64,000 nucleotides of DNA from the NCBI RefSeq assembly GCF_030164425.1, contig NZ_JASNJD010000002.1:124001-188000 (forward strand). The letters are read 5' to 3'. The notes under the pieces were generated by a model. It had not been told where the DNA came from. It ran no database searches and saw nothing but the letters and a program-made list of their open reading frames with translations. Each line of letters starts with the position of its first letter. Position 1 is the stretch's first letter. Below, piece after piece: positions 10,339-19,181 of the stretch. Origin of the DNA: Pseudodonghicola flavimaris. Lineage in GTDB: Bacteria; Pseudomonadota; Alphaproteobacteria; Rhodobacterales; Rhodobacteraceae. Position numbers and translations under genes: made by a program.

Positions 10339-11445
10339 ATGTCCAATCCTTCGCTTCTCATCCTGCCCGGCGACGGCATCGGCCCCGAGGTGATGGCGGA
10401 AGTCACCAAGATCATCGACTGGTATGGCACCAAGGGTGGTCTGAAATTCGATGTCAGCACCGATCTGGTGGGCGGCTGCGCCTACGACAAGCACGGTGTG
10501 CCGCTGGCGGATGAGACCATGGCCAAGGCGCAGGAAGTCGATGCCGTCCTGCTGGGTGCCGTCGGCGGCCCGAAATACGACAACCTCGATTTCAGCGTGA
10601 AGCCGGAACGCGGCCTGCTGCGCCTGCGCAAGGAGATGGACCTTTACGCCAACCTGCGCCCGGCCCAGTGCTTTGACGCGCTGGCCGATTTCTCGTCGCT
10701 GAAAAAGGACGTGGTCGCGGGTCTCGACATCATGATCGTGCGCGAGCTGACCTCGGGCGTCTATTTCGGCGAGCCGCGCGGCATCTTCGAAGAAGGCAAC
10801 GAGCGCGTCGGTATCAACACCCAGCGCTATACCGAGAGCGAGATCGACCGCGTTGCGCGCTCCGCCTTCGAACTGGCCCGCAAGCGGAACAACAAGGTCT
10901 GCTCGATGGAGAAGGCCAACGTGATGGAATCCGGCATCCTGTGGCGCGAAGTCGTCCAGAAGGTGCATGACGAGGATTACCCGGACGTCGAGCTGACCCA
11001 CATGTATGCCGACGCCGGCGCCATGCAGCTGACCCGCTGGCCCAAGCAGTTCGACGTCATCGTCACCGACAACCTGTTCGGCGACCTGCTGTCCGACCTC
11101 GCGGCGATGCTGACCGGCTCGCTCGGCATGCTGCCCTCGGCCTCGCTCGGCGCGCCGATGGCCAACGGCCGTCCCAAGGCGCTCTATGAACCGGTGCACG
11201 GCTCCGCGCCCGACATCGCCGGCCAGGGCAAGGCCAACCCGATCGCCTGCATCCTCAGCTTCGCCATGGCGCTGCGCTACAGCTTCGATCAGGGCGCCGA
11301 GGCCGACCGGCTGGAAAAAGCGGTTGAGAAAGTGCTGGCAGACGGTCTGCGCACCGCCGACCTGCTGGGCGAAGAAGGCGTGCAGCCGGTTTCGACCAGC
11401 GAAATGGGCGATGCGATCGTCGCCGCGCTCGACGCCAGCCTCTGA
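10339..11445 (+). CDS. leuB: 3-isopropylmalate dehydrogenase LeuB
   Basis: LeuB oxidises and decarboxylates 3-isopropylmalate with NAD+ to give the leucine precursor 2-oxoisocaproate. The 368-residue product shows [11 protein letters not shown] at the start, [28 protein letters not shown], the KANVMESG segment, [16 protein letters not shown] and the NAD-binding [20 protein letters not shown] lies 7 bases before the ATG. The stop is only 6 bases from the end of the convergent phosphate-transporter-like gene. Confidence 0.98.
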   Translation: MSNPSLLILPGDGIGPEVMAEVTKIIDWYGTKGGLKFDVSTDLVGGCAYDKHGVPLADETMAKAQEVDAVLLGAVGGPKYDNLDFSVKPERGLLRLRKEMDLYANLRPAQCFDALADFSSLKKDVVAGLDIMIVRELTSGVYFGEPRGIFEEGNERVGINTQRYTESEIDRVARSAFELARKRNNKVCSMEKANVMESGILWREVVQKVHDEDYPDVELTHMYADAGAMQLTRWPKQFDVIVTDNLFGDLLSDLAAMLTGSLGMLPSASLGAPMANGRPKALYEPVHGSAPDIAGQGKANPIACILSFAMALRYSFDQGAEADRLEKAVEKVLADGLRTADLLGEEGVQPVSTSEMGDAIVAALDASL

Positions 11446-11451
11446 TCGGGC

Positions 11452-13044
11452 TCACCCGGCCGGCGGGGGCTGTTGCAACACCCCCCGCCGCGCCACTTGA
11501 TCGTAATGGCTGATCCGCGCCGCGTGATGCAGGCTGCGCTGCAGCCAGCGCATCGCATCGGTATGCGCGAAGACCTCCGCCAGGGAATAGAGCCCGGCGT
11601 GCTCCCCCAGCAACAGCCCGCGCCGGTGCCGCGCCGCGCGATGATCGACGATCTCCTCCAGCCAGGCGAAGCGGGCCGGATCGCGGTCACTGCCGGCCTC
11701 TGCCACCCGTCCCAGCAATGCTCCCATCAGCGCCGCCGGCCGGCGCAGGCTGCGATCCTCGAACAGCGTCTGGATATTGCCGTGCTGCTCGGCCCGCTCC
11801 AGCAACCGGCGCAGATGGTCAGCCTCGTGCAGCAGCGCCGAATAGGCTTCTTCCTCCGCCCGCAGATCCGCCGGCAGCCGGATCGCCGCCAGATAGCGTT
11901 CCAGCCGGTCCAGCGCATCGGGCATCACCGGCGCCAGCGCCGCCAGCTTGCGATAATCCGGCTCCGGCCGCATCGCCGCGGCGAGGGCGGAGAACAGCCG
12001 CCCGGCGATCACCGCGGCGCCGCCCTGTGCCGCCACCAGCGCCGCCCGCGCATCCGACAACAGCGCCCGGTCCAGCCCCAGCCGCAGCCGGTCGGCCTCG
12101 CGCTCGGGGACCAGGCGTTCGATCAGTTCGGCAAACCGGGTGGTGACCGGCAGGAACAGCGCCGCGCCGGCCAGGTTGAACCCGGTGTGAAAGCACAAAA
12201 GCGTGTTGAGCGGCCCGATCGTCGCGCCCAGCCGCAGCAGCCCGGGCGCCAGCAGCATCAACAACGGAAAGGCCAGGGCCGTGGTGATCACGTTGAACGC
12301 CAGATTGGCCACCGCCGCCTGCCGCATCGGCCGCGACCCGCCGACCGAGGCCAGAAGCGCGGTGAAGGTGGTGCCGATGTTCATCCCCAGCACCATGGCC
12401 GCCGCCTGTTCCAGCCCGATGGCGCCGCCCTGCAACAGCACCAGCGCCAGCGCCACCATCGCACCGGAGCTTTGCACGATGACGGTCATCACCAGCCCGA
12501 TCAGCATCAACCCCAGCATCCCCAGCACACCGTGCTGCGGCAGCATCTCCGGGCGCAGCAGGCCGGTGGCCGCCTCCATCGCCGTCTGCATCAGCTCCAG
12601 TCCCGACAACAGCAGGCACAGCCCCGCCGCCACCTGCCCGGCCCGGGCAAAGGCACCGCGACCCAGCAGCGTGCTGAGGCTTGCCGGCAGCAGAGCCGCC
12701 ATCGCCAGCGATCCCAGCTGCAACTTCATCCCCAGGATCGACACCAGCCAGCCGTTCGCCGTGGTGCCGATATTGGCCCCGAAGAGAATCCCCATCGCCT
12801 GCGGCAGGCTGATCAGCCCGGCGCCGACGAATCCCACCGTCATCACCGTGGTGGCAGAGGAGGATTGCACCAGCGCCGTCACCGCCGCCCCAGAGGCCAC
12901 CCCCCGCAGCGGCGTGGTGGTGAACCGCGCCAGCACCGCCCTGAGGTTCGATCCCGCCAGCTCCTTCAGCGCCCGGGTCATCGCCTCCATCCCCATCAGG
13001 AACATGCCAACGCCGCCGAAGAGGAAAAAGAAATTCGCTGTCAT
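11452..13044 (-). CDS. Na/Pi cotransporter family protein with PhoU-like tail
   Basis: The 530-residue product begins MTANFFFLFGGVGMFLMGM and has the two signature repeats of the Na/Pi-II family: VQSSSATTVM (residues 59-68) and a second VQSSGAMVAL about 150 residues later. Eight or more membrane helices precede a cytoplasmic all-helical PhoU-like domain from about residue 340. It likely moves phosphate with sodium, or is a YjbB-type exporter. The start at 13044 is chosen because any longer frame would run through the tRNA-Pro gene. Confidence 0.92.
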   Translation of the reverse strand: MTANFFFLFGGVGMFLMGMEAMTRALKELAGSNLRAVLARFTTTPLRGVASGAAVTALVQSSSATTVMTVGFVGAGLISLPQAMGILFGANIGTTANGWLVSILGMKLQLGSLAMAALLPASLSTLLGRGAFARAGQVAAGLCLLLSGLELMQTAMEAATGLLRPEMLPQHGVLGMLGLMLIGLVMTVIVQSSGAMVALALVLLQGGAIGLEQAAAMVLGMNIGTTFTALLASVGGSRPMRQAAVANLAFNVITTALAFPLLMLLAPGLLRLGATIGPLNTLLCFHTGFNLAGAALFLPVTTRFAELIERLVPEREADRLRLGLDRALLSDARAALVAAQGGAAVIAGRLFSALAAAMRPEPDYRKLAALAPVMPDALDRLERYLAAIRLPADLRAEEEAYSALLHEADHLRRLLERAEQHGNIQTLFEDRSLRRPAALMGALLGRVAEAGSDRDPARFAWLEEIVDHRAARHRRGLLLGEHAGLYSLAEVFAHTDAMRWLQRSLHHAARISHYDQVARRGVLQQPPPAG

Positions 13045-13172
13045 CGCCCACTCTCCCAGAAGCGAGAGACTGCCCCGGTCCCCGCGCTGACGCAAGCATG
13101 ACAGAAGGCGGATTTTCCCGTCATTATCCGCTTGCAAATCCCGCAGCGCGCGTATACCCCACGCGGCACGGT

Positions 13173-13249
13173 CGGAGTGTAGCTCAGCCTGGTAGAGCAC
13201 TGTCTTCGGGAGGCAGGGGCCGGAGGTTCGAATCCTCTCACTCCGACCA
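13173..13249 (+). tRNA. tRNA-Pro (anticodon CGG)
   Basis: A 77-base cloverleaf is seen. The acceptor stem CGGAGTG pairs with CACTCCG over 7 bp, followed by A and an encoded CCA. The D-arm is AGCTCAGCCTGGTAGAGC, the anticodon stem CTGTC/GGCAG has loop TTCGGGA (anticodon CGG at 13207-13209), and the T-arm has GGTTCGAATCC. It reads CCG proline codons, abundant in this genome. No terminator follows closely; the nearest strong one on this strand is at 15644, after the lower-GC insert. Confidence 0.97.
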
Positions 13250-13288
13250 ATAGAACAATGTCGATAGTCAGGGCATTTGCCCTTTCGG

Positions 13289-13309
13289 GTCACGAAATGT
13301 CCTTTTGGT
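13289..13309 (+). repeat. Left copy of imperfect inverted repeat
   Basis: This copy, GTCAC-GAAA-TGTCCTTTTGGT, matches the reverse complement of 15614-15636. The match has a shared GTCAC and an exact 12-base TGTCCTTTTGGT, with a 2-base length difference between them. Confidence 0.5.
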
Positions 13310-13328
13310 GCCACTGCGCCCTGGCTCG

Positions 13329-13353
13329 GTTTGCCCGCCGCTAGAGGGCAAAC
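13329..13353. repeat. 8-bp hairpin downstream of tRNA-Pro
   Basis: GTTTGCCC and GGGCAAAC form a perfect 8-bp stem with a 9-base loop. There is no T-run on the + strand, so a terminator role is doubtful. It could instead be an operator or a recombination relic. The rest of 13250-13480 shows no gene. Confidence 0.35.
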
Positions 13354-13480
13354 ACCTTATCTGCACACACCGCGCGGATGCGCCGCTTCATGAAAACCTA
13401 GAGATCGGCTTGGAGCCCAGATTACCGAATGCTGCACCGCGCATGACCGGCGGCTATTTCAACGTGTATCTTGTCGCGCG

Positions 13481-14476
13481 TTACCGCTTAATAGACCAAA
13501 CCATGGCTGTTTCGTATCCTGCGGCTTCGAGCATTTCGATCTTCGACGGCCACCCGGCCGGGCAGACCACGAACGCGGCCCCGGTGCCCCTGTCCGCCAG
13601 TGCGGCCTCGGCGGCGTGCAGAAGCGCGCTCGCGCCCGCGCCATCGTTTGCAAGACCCGCTGGATCGGCAAGGTCCGTGTGGTAATAGTCGTCGGTGACC
13701 CCGGTGCCGGTGATGTCGTGCGCCGGCGGAAAATGCAGCCGTGAAGCAGGCTGCGCGATCACATAGCCGCTAAGGTTTTCCGGCGGCCCCATGACGATCA
13801 TGTCCCGGTCGCGCAGTGTAAGGCTTCGGGTCATCCAGCCGGTGAATCTGGTGTCTGCCTCGGGATGCTGCTCCCAGAACGTGTCGATCTCGAACAGGAT
13901 CTGCTTGTTTTCCGCTGCCCGCGTGACGATGCCGGGAACGTCCGCCTCGGTGGCCGGCCGGACTGTCCGAGGGCGCCCGGCATCGCCAAGATCGGTACGC
14001 GAGAGGTAGAGCGTCAGCGGATCGTAGCCATGATCCCGAAAAACGTCTCGCCAGGGCACGCCGGTGACATAAGTGGACAGAAGTATCTTTGCCCCGGTCT
14101 CCCTCAGGGCAGCTTCCGCCGCAGCCACTAGGGCCTCTACCGTGCCTTCCGGCGCACCCGGTGCCACGGCGCTGTCAGGCAGGATCAGTCCTGGATCGCC
14201 CTGCTGGCCCGCATAGATCGGCGGCACCGGAAGACGCATCGAGTGAATCACCCCGGTGATCGCGCCATCATGTTCGGAAACCTGCCATATCTGGCGGAAC
14301 GACTGCTGTTCGGCTGTCAGCGCGAAGGTCAATGCCTTTTCGATCTGCGCCGGCGCGTCCTCAGCCATTTTCCAAAGGGTCGGGTCGGCGGCATGACGGT
14401 CCTCGGCGTCCAGAAGAAGAAGATCGACAAGGCGGGGAATGTCGCCGGTGGTGGCGTTGCGAACGGTGTGTGACAT
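13481..14476 (-). CDS. Tandem GNAT-fold N-acetyltransferase
   Basis: The start at 14476 (MSHTVRNATT) has AAGGA 8 bases upstream, giving 331 residues. The protein is an internal duplication of two GNAT-like halves. TVRNATTGDIPRLV (4-17) matches TVRPATEADVPGIV (171-184). The half ends FRDHGYDPLTLYLSR (146-160) and LEAAGYETAMVWSIKR (C-terminus) also match. Each half would carry an acyl-CoA fold, though the classic Q/RxxGxG/A loop is not clear. It is divergent from a LysR gene that probably controls it. GC is lower than in the flanking genes, suggesting acquisition. Confidence 0.82.
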   Translation of the reverse strand: MSHTVRNATTGDIPRLVDLLLLDAEDRHAADPTLWKMAEDAPAQIEKALTFALTAEQQSFRQIWQVSEHDGAITGVIHSMRLPVPPIYAGQQGDPGLILPDSAVAPGAPEGTVEALVAAAEAALRETGAKILLSTYVTGVPWRDVFRDHGYDPLTLYLSRTDLGDAGRPRTVRPATEADVPGIVTRAAENKQILFEIDTFWEQHPEADTRFTGWMTRSLTLRDRDMIVMGPPENLSGYVIAQPASRLHFPPAHDITGTGVTDDYYHTDLADPAGLANDGAGASALLHAAEAALADRGTGAAFVVCPAGWPSKIEMLEAAGYETAMVWSIKR

Positions 14477-14596
14477 CTGATTGATCCTTGAAAGTCTCAC
14501 GTGGAACTTTGACCCTTTATCGCCACAGTCCGTCCGTTTGACAAAACAGCATATCTGCGCAAGCATTTAGAAAATCTAATGCCTTGAGGCCAGTAG

Positions 14597-15508
14597 ATGA
14601 AACCAATAAATCTGAATTCCCTTCGAGTGTTCGCCTGCGTGGCGCAACACGGCAACCTTCAACGTGCAGCGGAGGTGCTGAACCTGACGCGCGGCGCGGT
14701 GTCCCAAAGGATCAAGCAGTTGGAAATTGATCTCGGAGTGATCCTACTGGAACGTCAGGCGCGGGGCGTCTCGCTGACCCCCGAAGGCCTACGCTGCCGG
14801 GACGCCGTCGACAAAGCGCTGGCCACGCTCGAAACAGTGTTCACCGAGTTTGAGCAGGATGAAGGGCAAATCACGCTTCATCTTGGCTCCTCGACGGCGG
14901 CGAAATGGCTGATGCCGCGCATGGAAGATTTCGCCACCCGGTTTCCTCGTATCTCGCTGAGGACCGAGGTTCACACACGGCAGTTGTCCCGCGATCTGGC
15001 CCGCAACGAGATTGCCATCTGGCCGGGCAAAGTCTCCGATCCAAAGCCGTTTCAAAATGCCCGACGACTGACCGACATCCGCCTTGTTGCCGTATGCAGC
15101 CCGGACTTCCCAAGACCCGATTGGCCGATGGAACTGGAGACAGTGCTAAACTTACCGCTGCTTCAGGATGCACATCGCACATGGGAGTCTTTGATTGAGG
15201 GGGCCGGGCACCGCGCCTTGCACAAGCTGCTGAATTTCGATCGGTCCGCGCTGGCTCTGGACGCGGCGATAGAGGGGCACGGCGTCGCAATCGCTCCGAC
15301 CTACATCGTCGAAAACGATGTATTGAGGAAACGCCTGGTAGAGCTGTGGGTCAGCCCATCACCGCCGACTGAGCAGCTCTTCGTTTCTTGGTCGCAGGAG
15401 CATGTCAGACAACCCGTCGTGCTTCGGGTCGTGGACTGGATCGCCTCGGAGTTTGAACAAGAGCGGACGCTGGAAAATGGGCGAAAAATGGCGGGAAGGT
15501 CCGCATAG
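14597..15508 (+). CDS. LysR family transcriptional regulator (GcvA-like type)
   Basis: The 303-residue product starts MKPINLNSLRVFACVAQHGN. It has a winged helix-turn-helix at about 5-62, including AAEVLNLTRGAVSQRIKQLE, and a LysR substrate-binding domain with GcvA-like features (DLARNEIAIWPG, HGVAIAPTYIV). It is divergent from the tandem GNAT gene over 120 bases of AT-richer DNA, which should hold both promoters and its operator. Base composition sets this pair apart from the surrounding genes. Effector unknown. Confidence 0.9.
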   Translation: MKPINLNSLRVFACVAQHGNLQRAAEVLNLTRGAVSQRIKQLEIDLGVILLERQARGVSLTPEGLRCRDAVDKALATLETVFTEFEQDEGQITLHLGSSTAAKWLMPRMEDFATRFPRISLRTEVHTRQLSRDLARNEIAIWPGKVSDPKPFQNARRLTDIRLVAVCSPDFPRPDWPMELETVLNLPLLQDAHRTWESLIEGAGHRALHKLLNFDRSALALDAAIEGHGVAIAPTYIVENDVLRKRLVELWVSPSPPTEQLFVSWSQEHVRQPVVLRVVDWIASEFEQERTLENGRKMAGRSA

Positions 15509-15613
15509 TTGCCCCTTCGGGCCGTGCCTGCCCCGGACAAAACCAGTGATGAAAGAGGGTGCTGTCGTTGCCGATCCAAAATCTGGCCGCGTGTTTTCAA
15601 GGTGTTAGCACGG

Positions 15614-15636
15614 ACCAAAAGGACAAATCCGGTGAC
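15614..15636 (-). repeat. Right copy of imperfect inverted repeat
   Basis: Read on the minus strand this is GTCACCGGATTTGTCCTTTTGGT. It shares GTCAC and the 12-base TGTCCTTTTGGT with 13289-13309, in inverted orientation across the GNAT/LysR block. Confidence 0.5.
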
Positions 15637-15643
15637 TCTCGAC

Positions 15644-15676
15644 AAACAAGGCGCCCTCGGGCGCCTTTGTTGTTTT
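15644..15676 (+). terminator. Rho-independent terminator
   Basis: AAGGCGCC / GGCGCCTT stem around a CTCG loop, extended by ACA/TGT pairing with one bulged T, followed by TTTGTTGTTTT. It lies 135 bases beyond the LysR stop. It has the look of terminators usually placed just after tRNA genes and may once have served tRNA-Pro. Confidence 0.75.
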
Positions 15677-15759
15677 CTCTACGCTGCGCAGGGCACGTTG
15701 CAAAGATGCGCCGGAGGCCTGGTGTCCCACCCGCGCCCTTTCCCGACATCTCACCCCTG

Positions 15760-16653
15760 TCACCCCCTGTGGCGCAGCGCGTTGAGGACGGCGCGGAAGG
15801 CGGGGGAGGCCTGGCGGCGGTTCGGGTAATAGAGGTGGAAGCCGTCCCAGACCGGGCAATAGGTGTCCAGGACCTGCACCAGCCGCCCGGCCTGCAGATG
15901 TGGCGCGGCCAGATCGGCGGCCATGTAGGTCAGGCCGAATCCTTCCAGCGCGGCCTCCAGGCAGTAGAAGATATTGTTGAAAACCAGCTGCCCCTCGACC
16001 TTCAGCCGCAGGATGTGGTCATCCTCCCGAAACTCCCAGGCGAAATTCGTCCCCGCTGATTGCAGCCGGAAATTGATGCAGGGCAGCGTCGCGAGGTCGC
16101 GCGGATGCTCCGGGCGCGGCCAGCGGTCGAAAAGCTCCGGTGCGGCAACAACGACATAATGCAGATCCGGGCCAATCCGGGCCGAGATCATGTCGCGGGC
16201 CAGATGCTCTCCGCGCCGCACCCCCGCGTCATACCCCTCTGCCACCAGATCGTTCAGCCCGTTGTCCTGGGTGATCTCGACCCGGATGTCGGGATGTGCC
16301 TTCAGGAAGGGGATCAGCTTCGGCCAAAGGATCTGGCTGATTCCCAGATCCGAGGACACCAGCCGCACGGTGCCCGCCGGCACATCGCGCAGCGCGCCCA
16401 ACGCCTCGACATGGGCGTCGATCTCGCGGAAATGCGGGGTGATGCCATCCAGCAGCCGCTGCCCTGCTTCGGTCGGGGCGACCGACCGGGTCGTGCGGGT
16501 CAGCAACCGCACGCCCAGCCGGTCCTCCAACTGGCGGATGGTGTGGCTGAGCGCCGATTGCGACACCCCCATGCGCGCCGCCGCGCGCGTGAAGTTGCGT
16601 TCCTGCGCAACGGCGATGAAAGCTCTGAGGTCGTTGACGTTCTCGCGGGGCAT
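15760..16653 (-). CDS. LysR family transcriptional regulator
   Basis: The 297-residue product (MPRENVNDLRAFIAVAQERNFTRAA) has the LysR helix-turn-helix (MGVSQSALSHTIRQLEDRLGVRLL, about 28-51) and a substrate-binding domain with the YDAGVRRGEHLARDMI segment seen in regulators of short-chain dehydrogenase and oxidoreductase genes. It is divergent from the SDR gene over 103 bases that include AT-rich sequence, so autorepression and control of the SDR are expected. Confidence 0.92.
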   Translation of the reverse strand: MPRENVNDLRAFIAVAQERNFTRAAARMGVSQSALSHTIRQLEDRLGVRLLTRTTRSVAPTEAGQRLLDGITPHFREIDAHVEALGALRDVPAGTVRLVSSDLGISQILWPKLIPFLKAHPDIRVEITQDNGLNDLVAEGYDAGVRRGEHLARDMISARIGPDLHYVVVAAPELFDRWPRPEHPRDLATLPCINFRLQSAGTNFAWEFREDDHILRLKVEGQLVFNNIFYCLEAALEGFGLTYMAADLAAPHLQAGRLVQVLDTYCPVWDGFHLYYPNRRQASPAFRAVLNALRHRG

Positions 16654-16756
16654 GGGATGCGCTATTGATTATCTCAGTCAATTGATACAGTCAGATTATA
16701 CTGGATTTCCACTAGATCGAAGGCCAAAGCGCCACGATCCGAAGACGGAGCATGAC

Positions 16757-17524
16757 ATGGCGCGCATATTCGTAACGGGGTCGACCGAAGGCGTCGGACG
16801 CAACGCGGCCCAGGCGCTGCGCGACGCCGGGCATGAGGTAATCCTGCACGCCCGCAACGCCGCCCGGGCAGAGCGGTTCGGGCAACTGGCCCGGGGTGCG
16901 CGGGTGCTGACCGGCGATCTCGGCCTGCTGTCGGACACCCGGGGGCTGGCGCAGGCGCTGAATGCCATCGGCCCGGTGGATGCGATCCTGCACAACGCCG
17001 GCATCATCGACGAACCCCGCGCAGAAACCCCCGACGGGCTGCTGCGGGTGCTGATGGTCAATGCCATCGCGCCCTATGTGCTGAGCCTGCAGGCGGATCG
17101 CCCACGGCGGCTGATCTTCACCGGCAGCTCGATGCATCGTGGCCATGCCGGCGTGTTGGAGGATATGGACTGGCGCCGCCGCGCCTGGTCCGCCAGCGCT
17201 GCCTATGGCGAAAGCAAGCTGCTGGTCGCGGCCCTGTCGGCCGGGCTGGCGCGGCATCTGCCCCGGACCCTGTGCCATACCGTCGATCCCGGCTGGGTGC
17301 CGACCCGCATGGGCGGTGCCGCAGCCAGCGACCCGCTGGAACTGGCCCATGTCACGCAATGCTGGCTGGCCACGGCGGAGGAGACAGAGCTGGGCGACAA
17401 CGGCGGCTATTGGCTGCACATGCGGCGCCAGACGCCCGATCCGAAGGTCACCGACCCGGCGTTTCAGGATGCGGTGATCGCCCGGTTCGCCGAGGTCACC
17501 GGTGTCGCCCTGCCCGGCGACTGA
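16757..17524 (+). CDS. Short-chain dehydrogenase/reductase
   Basis: Start at 16757 is fixed by CGGAG six bases upstream; the upstream-open frame is antisense to the LysR gene. The 255-residue product has the Rossmann TGSTEGVG (residues 7-14), HNAGII (the NAG motif), the serine in IFTGSSMH and the catalytic YGESK (YxxxK). It is NAD(P)-dependent with unknown substrate. Its stop is 6 bases before the end of the convergent cyclophilin-like gene. Confidence 0.9.
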   Translation: MARIFVTGSTEGVGRNAAQALRDAGHEVILHARNAARAERFGQLARGARVLTGDLGLLSDTRGLAQALNAIGPVDAILHNAGIIDEPRAETPDGLLRVLMVNAIAPYVLSLQADRPRRLIFTGSSMHRGHAGVLEDMDWRRRAWSASAAYGESKLLVAALSAGLARHLPRTLCHTVDPGWVPTRMGGAAASDPLELAHVTQCWLATAEETELGDNGGYWLHMRRQTPDPKVTDPAFQDAVIARFAEVTGVALPGD

Positions 17525-17529
17525 CCGGC

Positions 17530-17985
17530 TCAGTCGATCAGCTCGATCCGCAGCGGATATTTTCCCCTGTGCCGCAGGGGGGCGACGCCGCCTTCGATAT
17601 GGCCCAGCCGGATCAGATCGCCGCGGAAGGTGTAGTCGTCGTGAAACAGCGCCAGATTGCCCCAGCCGAGGAAGTAGCACAGATCGCCCGGCCTCTCGTC
17701 ATCGAAGGGGGCAAAACCACCTTCGTCCAGCCGGCGCGGCAGATGGGCGATCTTCTCGTTGGTGGAGAAATCCTCAATGGTCAGATCGAGCGGCAGCAGC
17801 GACACCAGATCGCGCACGGTGGGATTGTCCCGCAGCGCATAGGTGACGACCTGATCGTCGAAACGGCAACGCATCCGCAGCGGCCCGCGCTGCGCCCGCA
17901 GGGGGACGGGCAGCACCGCAGAGGCCGCCGCAGCGCTTAGGAAACCGCGGCGGCTGGGGCGGCTCAGGGGGGTGAATCGGGTCAT
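17530..17985 (-). CDS. Cyclophilin-like fold protein with Tat signal
   Basis: About 151 residues. The N-terminus has a twin-arginine signal (SRRGFLSAAAAS) with a hydrophobic stretch ending near LRAQ, so it is probably exported folded. The mature part (RCRFDDQVVTYALRDNPTVRDLV, LDLTIEDFSTNEKIAHLP, GDLCYFLGWGNLALFH) matches the small cyclophilin-like family found near redox enzymes and LysR regulators. ATG 17985 has GGAG six bases upstream. ATG 17991 overlaps the MFS stop as ATGA but places GGAG directly against the start. It is co-transcribed after the MFS gene. Confidence 0.82.
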   Translation of the reverse strand: MTRFTPLSRPSRRGFLSAAAASAVLPVPLRAQRGPLRMRCRFDDQVVTYALRDNPTVRDLVSLLPLDLTIEDFSTNEKIAHLPRRLDEGGFAPFDDERPGDLCYFLGWGNLALFHDDYTFRGDLIRLGHIEGGVAPLRHRGKYPLRIELID

Positions 17986-17987
17986 CG

Positions 17988-19181
17988 TCATCTCCGCACA
18001 GGGTTCAGAAGCCGTTTGCCGTTGCCCGCCAGTACCACGGCGACACCGGCCAGGATCACGCTCCCGGTGAAGGTAGCGGTCACCGAGAAGACGTCGAGCA
18101 GCAGGCCCCCGATCAGCGCCCCCAGCAGGATAGAGGCCTGGATCGCCGCCACCATCAGCCCACCGGCGGCCTCGGGCTGATCGGCGACGGTCCGGGCCAT
18201 CCAGCTCATCCAGATCACCGACATGGCGGTGTTCATCGCGCCCCAGACAAACAGCAGCAGCCCGGTCGCAACCGGCGACTGGCCGGCCAGCAGCAGGGCG
18301 GCGGTGCAGCCGCCCATGATCAGCGCCGGCAGACACAGCAGCCGCTCCACCCGCGACCCGACCAGACGCCCGGACAACGCGGAGCCGACGAAACCGGCAC
18401 AGCCCAGACCCAGAAGCATCAGCGAAAACGCCTCCACCCCGACACCGGTGACCTGCTCCAGAAACGGCCGCAGGTAGGTGAACATCGTGAAGGCAGAGCC
18501 CCAGCTGAAGGTCACCGCCAACAGGCCGCGCCGGAAATATCCGCGGCGCAGCAACCCGATGAAGGCGCCGAAGCTCTGCCGTGACCGCGCCGGCAGCGAC
18601 GGCAGAGCGACGACATGCCAGACCAGGTTGACGGCGACGATGGGGGTCAGCGCCCAGAAGACGCCGCGCCAGCCGATGATCTCGCCAAGATAGCTGCCGA
18701 TGGGGGCGGCAAAGGCCGCCGCGATGGCCTGGCCGCCATACATCAGCCCCAACGCGCGGGGCACTGCCGTCGCCGGAACCAGCCGCATGATCACAGAGGT
18801 CGCCAGCGACCAGAAGCCGCCGACACAGATGCCCAGCAAGGCCCGCGCCAGCATCAGCACCGCGAAGGACGGCGCCATCGCCACCATCGCCAGTGATATC
18901 AGCATCAGCGCCGTCATCGCGATCAGCACCGCCTTGCGGTTCAGCCGCCCCGCGACAGTAGTGATCAGCAGGCTGGTCGCCACGGCGAAAAAGCCGCTGA
19001 TGGAAATCGCCTGGCCGGTCTGGCCGCTGGTGGCGCCCAATCCCCGGGCGATCGGGGTCAGCAGGCTGACCGGCATGAATTCCGCCGCGATCAGCATCGC
19101 CACGCAGAGCGACATCGACAGCACCGCACCCCAGGCCGCCTCTGTCTCCCGTCGCTGTTCGCCCTGGGTCAGATCCGTCAT
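17988..19181 (-). CDS. MFS transporter, sugar-efflux/drug-efflux type
   Basis: The 397-residue product has twelve hydrophobic segments. Loop 2-3 reads GRLNRKAVLIAM (the GxLaDrxGrk-type signature) and helix 4-5 includes ALLGICVGGFWSLATSVIMRLVP, as in AraJ/SotB-like exporters. The exported compound is unknown. It is upstream of and overlaps the cyclophilin-like gene by 3-4 bases. It is divergent from the Tat-exported alpha/beta hydrolase across about 220 bases. Confidence 0.92.
   Translation of the reverse strand: MTDLTQGEQRRETEAAWGAVLSMSLCVAMLIAAEFMPVSLLTPIARGLGATSGQTGQAISISGFFAVATSLLITTVAGRLNRKAVLIAMTALMLISLAMVAMAPSFAVLMLARALLGICVGGFWSLATSVIMRLVPATAVPRALGLMYGGQAIAAAFAAPIGSYLGEIIGWRGVFWALTPIVAVNLVWHVVALPSLPARSRQSFGAFIGLLRRGYFRRGLLAVTFSWGSAFTMFTYLRPFLEQVTGVGVEAFSLMLLGLGCAGFVGSALSGRLVGSRVERLLCLPALIMGGCTAALLLAGQSPVATGLLLFVWGAMNTAMSVIWMSWMARTVADQPEAAGGLMVAAIQASILLGALIGGLLLDVFSVTATFTGSVILAGVAVVLAGNGKRLLNPVRR

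Larger units (their letters stand above)
13250..15643. mobile_element. Putative tRNA-Pro-adjacent insertion carrying a GNAT/LysR pair
   Basis: Between tRNA-Pro and a strong terminator lie about 2.4 kb with visibly lower GC and less biased codons than the flanks. They carry only a divergent acetyltransferase/LysR pair. An imperfect inverted repeat sits near each end. The sequence just after the tRNA (CCGACCAATAGAACAAT) resembles that at 15611 (CGGACCAAAAGGACAAA, 13 of 17 identical). No integrase or transposase is present, so this would be a remnant or a passively acquired block. Boundaries are inferred. Confidence 0.3.

Noticed and set aside
13045-13314. Upstream extension of the Na/Pi-cotransporter frame (an extra 90 residues)
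   Set aside because: It is the antisense translation of the tRNA-Pro gene, a well-known source of false N-termini.
13274-15525. Direct repeat TTGCCCTTTCGGG (13276) and TTGCCCCTTCGGG (15508) at the two ends of the GNAT/LysR block
   Set aside because: Twelve of 13 bases match, but the sequence is a GC-rich hairpin-like motif and the flanks diverge at once; not strong enough for an att site on its own.
16190-16756. N-terminal extension of the SDR gene
   Set aside because: It lies antisense to the LysR gene, while a good ribosome site and the Rossmann motif fix the start at 16757.
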